DNA of 6,002 nucleotides, from contig JALVWW010000329.1 in assembly GCA_027023175.1 (NCBI GenBank), positions 1-6,002 of the forward strand, read 5' to 3'. This stretch comes from Campylobacterales bacterium. Lineage in GTDB: Bacteria; Campylobacterota; Campylobacteria; Campylobacterales; JALSKU01. The position numbers and the translations under genes were made by a program. Numbering within the stretch: position 1 is the first letter of the stretch; every line of letters begins with the position of its first letter. Positions 5,849-6,002 of this stretch are shown here, in pieces. Below the pieces are notes generated by a model. The model saw nothing but the letters and a program-made list of their open reading frames with translations, was not told the DNA's origin and made no database searches.

Positions 5849-6002
5849 ATGATATTTAGTGATGAAGAGTTATACCATGCCGTTCAAAATTACTTGCCAA
5901 AAGTTGAGGAGTATGTAAAATCTCACGGTGGTAAAATAAAATTGCTCGGTGTAAAAAACGGAAAAGTTTATATAAAGCTTGAAGGAGCCTGTGGTGGATG
6001 TT
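5849..6002 (+). CDS. NifU C-terminal domain (Nfu-type) iron-sulfur protein, 3' end cut by window
   Basis: The 51 visible residues begin MIFSDEELYHAVQNYLPKVE and continue with YVKSHGGKIKLLGVKNGKVYIKLEGACGGC. This is the NifU C-terminal domain pattern: a leading helix, the HGG turn, two strands (KLLGV, KVYIKL), and the GACGGC segment with the two cysteines (48 and 51) that hold a transient Fe-S cluster. Proteins of this kind act as scaffolds or carriers delivering clusters to apo-proteins in the cytoplasm. The domain starts almost at the N-terminus, so it is the short stand-alone type rather than full NifU. The ATG at 5849 is preceded by AGG (TTAGGTAAAAAA) at suitable distance. The last third or so of the domain and the stop are outside the window. 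Confidence 0.9.
   Translation, partial: MIFSDEELYHAVQNYLPKVEEYVKSHGGKIKLLGVKNGKVYIKLEGACGGC

Noticed and set aside
1..6002. CRISPR array, tRNA or rRNA genes
   Set aside because: No regularly spaced repeats and no cloverleaf or rRNA-like GC-rich conserved blocks were seen on either strand.

Overview
The window is very AT-rich, with dense lysine/asparagine/isoleucine-rich genes, short or overlapping gene junctions and AGGA-type ribosome sites. Together with a LysE-type exporter, a beta-carbonic anhydrase and a short NifU-domain protein, this suggests a member of the Campylobacterota (Sulfurimonas/Arcobacter/Campylobacter-like). That placement is inferred from general character, not from a marker gene.

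Positions 1-3365 hold a three-gene operon on the minus strand. The first gene (313 aa) is a four-helix membrane protein with a soluble central domain. The second (525 aa) is an N-terminally anchored exported protein with propeller-like repeats. The third (at least 285 aa, running off the window at base 1) is clearly a diverged paralog of the first. The junctions overlap by 8 and 4 bases, so translation is probably coupled. I recognise no known family for any of the three. This paralog / exported protein / paralog cassette is the best candidate here for an undescribed system.

Positions 3366-4148 contain no intact gene. The right half is the wreck of an integrase-core (DDE) transposase on the minus strand, with two in-frame stops and an internal deletion. 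The left half is AT-rich with one weak short reading frame and a small hairpin.

Positions 4149-5408 hold two intact genes facing each other and overlapping by 15 bases at their 3' ends: a LysE/RhtB-family exporter (+) and a beta-carbonic anhydrase (-).

Positions 5409-5848 carry the carbonic anhydrase promoter region, a perfect 18-bp palindrome that looks like an operator, and the decayed C-terminal part of a probable hemolysin III-type membrane protein gene (+). From 5849 to the right edge runs the start of a NifU C-terminal-domain (Nfu-type) iron-sulfur protein, cut just after its CGGC motif. The window thus alternates intact housekeeping or transport genes with two gene remnants. No RNA genes, CRISPR arrays or intact mobile elements were seen.
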